Origin: Scleroderma bovista
Taxonomy: Eukaryota > Basidiomycota > Agaricomycetes > Boletales > Sclerodermataceae
DNA: 18,615 bases
Direction: 5' to 3'
NCBI GenBank assembly: GCA_037178675.1
Contig: JAYMGJ010000829.1
Location: 1 to 18,615 of the forward strand
Shown here piece by piece: positions 17,688 to 18,615 of this stretch. The notes under the pieces are model-generated. The model did not search any database and was not told the origin of the DNA. It saw only the letters and a program-made list of their open reading frames with translations. Numbering within the stretch: position 1 is the stretch's first letter; each line of letters begins with the position of its first letter. The translations under genes and the position numbers were made by a program.

Positions 17688-18336
17688 TGTTACGGTCCAA
17701 CTTTTTATCTTATCTTATCTTAGTGTACAGCCTCTATCTTATCTACCTAGTCTAGACCTGTACCTCGTGCTGTACACGCTGCCACCCTTGACATCATTAC
17801 GCATAGCCTTAGCTCCACAGTGATGTCATTACATAGCCTTCTACCTGCACGTAACCTCATGGATAGCCTCGCGTAGCCCTCGTGTATAGTAGTATATATA
17901 CCATGCAATCAAGCACCCAGAGACTCCCCATTCGAGCTCATCTTGGGTCTTTGCTCTAGATACTCGCCTCCTATCCTCTCAGAGTCTTAGTGTGTGGTTG
18001 GGTTCTTGGTGTTTTGCCTAGGGTTGTCTCACCTGAGCTTGAATCTAAACCATCTACTTGTTCTTCCACGCACTGTTCCCCAGCCTAGTAAAGGGAAACT
18101 ATACCCGGACTCCAGGGTTAAGGAGCTTCTTCTTCATACCTTCCATTTCGTTCACGGCCAGCCTTTAGTGCCATTCCCATAGTGCTTCGGCATTGGGAGT
18201 TTTTAGCACCGCTTCCTTTACGTACTGTACACCAGCCCAGGGTCGTGCCTGGTGTCTGAAGGTTGGCGCCCATTCAAGCGAGGTTCGCAACCTGAAGGCA
18301 ATTGAGACATAGTTACCCCGTAGTTCCTGCGTCCGT
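17688..18336 (+). repeat. Gypsy LTR inserted in copy 2, 3' end cut
   Basis: Begins TGTTACGGTCCAACTTTTTA directly after AATCTT of the RT coding sequence and follows the copy 1 LTR (8165-8854) to GTAGTTCCTGCGTCCGT. A TATATATA lies at 17893-17900. The copy 1 LTR continues about 110 bp further; here the small LTR begins instead. Whether this is a solo LTR or the 5' LTR of an element beyond the window cannot be told. Confidence 0.75.
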
Positions 18337-18604
18337 TGTAGGGGGGGGTTGGGTGTTGCTGCTGCCTCAGGTGAGGCACGCTCGACCCAGGGGCTTCTGG
18401 AGGTCTGGCAGAGCTCCCAGGGACTGGGGAAACTAGAGGAAGTAGGGAGAGTAGAGGTGTTCAGTCACTCCAGGACTGAGATCAAACATATACAGAGGAA
18501 AGAGGGAAGTTGCTTAGTAAGCTAAGTACAAGCCTACATAGCTAAGGTAAGAGTCCAGTATCAGTACTACCAATTCTACACCTAGAGACAGGACTGTCTC
18601 TACA
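18337..18604 (-). mobile_element. Second copy of the small LTR, inverted
   Basis: The reverse complement of 11809-12090 with substitutions; it ends GGACTGTCTCTACA at 18604, matching the TGTAGAGACTGTCC start. Its other end starts TGTAGGGGGGGGTTGG and is diverged over the first about 20 bases. The flanks (CCGT before, CCTC after) do not form an obvious duplication, so the boundary inside the gypsy LTR is uncertain. The last 11 bases of the window (18605-18615) are not assigned. Confidence 0.65.
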
Positions 18605-18615
18605 CCTCCAGGCAC

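Noticed and set aside
1..18615. CRISPR array, tRNA, rRNA or bacterial-type operator
   Set aside because: No regularly spaced short direct repeats, no cloverleaf or rRNA-like sequence seen; the DNA is eukaryotic repeat sequence.

Overview
The window is repeat-dense DNA from a filamentous fungus, most likely an agaricomycete basidiomycete. The evidence is 50-60 bp introns with GTATGT donors and CTAAC-like branch sites, a Myb/SANT-like gene of the kind expanded in mushroom genomes, and Ty3/gypsy retrotransposons. No gene looks intact. I see no tRNA, rRNA, CRISPR array or bacterial-type operon. All calls are by eye; no database was searched.

Layout. (1) 1-4531: a Myb/SANT-like gene (+ strand, starts at 224, ends at 4531) split by two transposons. 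One is a 1.27-kb hAT-type element (438-1704) with an 8-bp target duplication and a minisatellite core. The other is an LTR-like element, copy A (3004-4447), with a 4-bp duplication. Removing each insertion with one copy of its duplication restores the reading frame exactly. (2) 4559-5204 (-): an exon fragment resembling the C-terminal part of a WDR59/Mtc5-type protein. (3) 5205-7257 (-): a diverged copy B of the same LTR-like family. (4) 7258-7411: a scrap of gypsy gag from 'copy 2'. (5) 7412-8164: the 5' part of LTR-like copy D, cut by gypsy 'copy 1'. (6) 8165-13586: gypsy copy 1 (800-bp LTR, pre-gag ORF, gag, pol up to the integrase catalytic Glu), with a 282-bp solo LTR in its reverse transcriptase. 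(7) 13587-15927: LTR-like copy C, 2.34 kb, with its own ORF. (8) 15928-17687: the rest of gypsy copy 2 (gag end, protease, start of RT). (9) 17688-18336: a gypsy LTR inserted in copy 2. (10) 18337-18604: a second copy of the small LTR, reversed.

How it fits together. The flanks show repeated nesting followed by ectopic recombination. Copy D inserted into gag of copy 2, gypsy copy 1 inserted into D, and another family member inserted into the integrase of copy 1. Recombination between that last element and the 3' part of D then deleted the 3' half of copy 1 and left the chimera C. Copy B, whose two flanks do not match, probably marks a second event of the same kind.

Most interesting signals: a conserved, apparently purifying-selected ORF inside the LTR-like family; a textbook -1 frameshift signal (TTTAAAA plus a 10-bp stem) at the gag/pol junction in both gypsy copies; a roughly 99% identical tract between otherwise 80-90% similar gypsy copies that carries shared stop codons (gene conversion); and insertion of the LTR family next to GCGG/GCAG.
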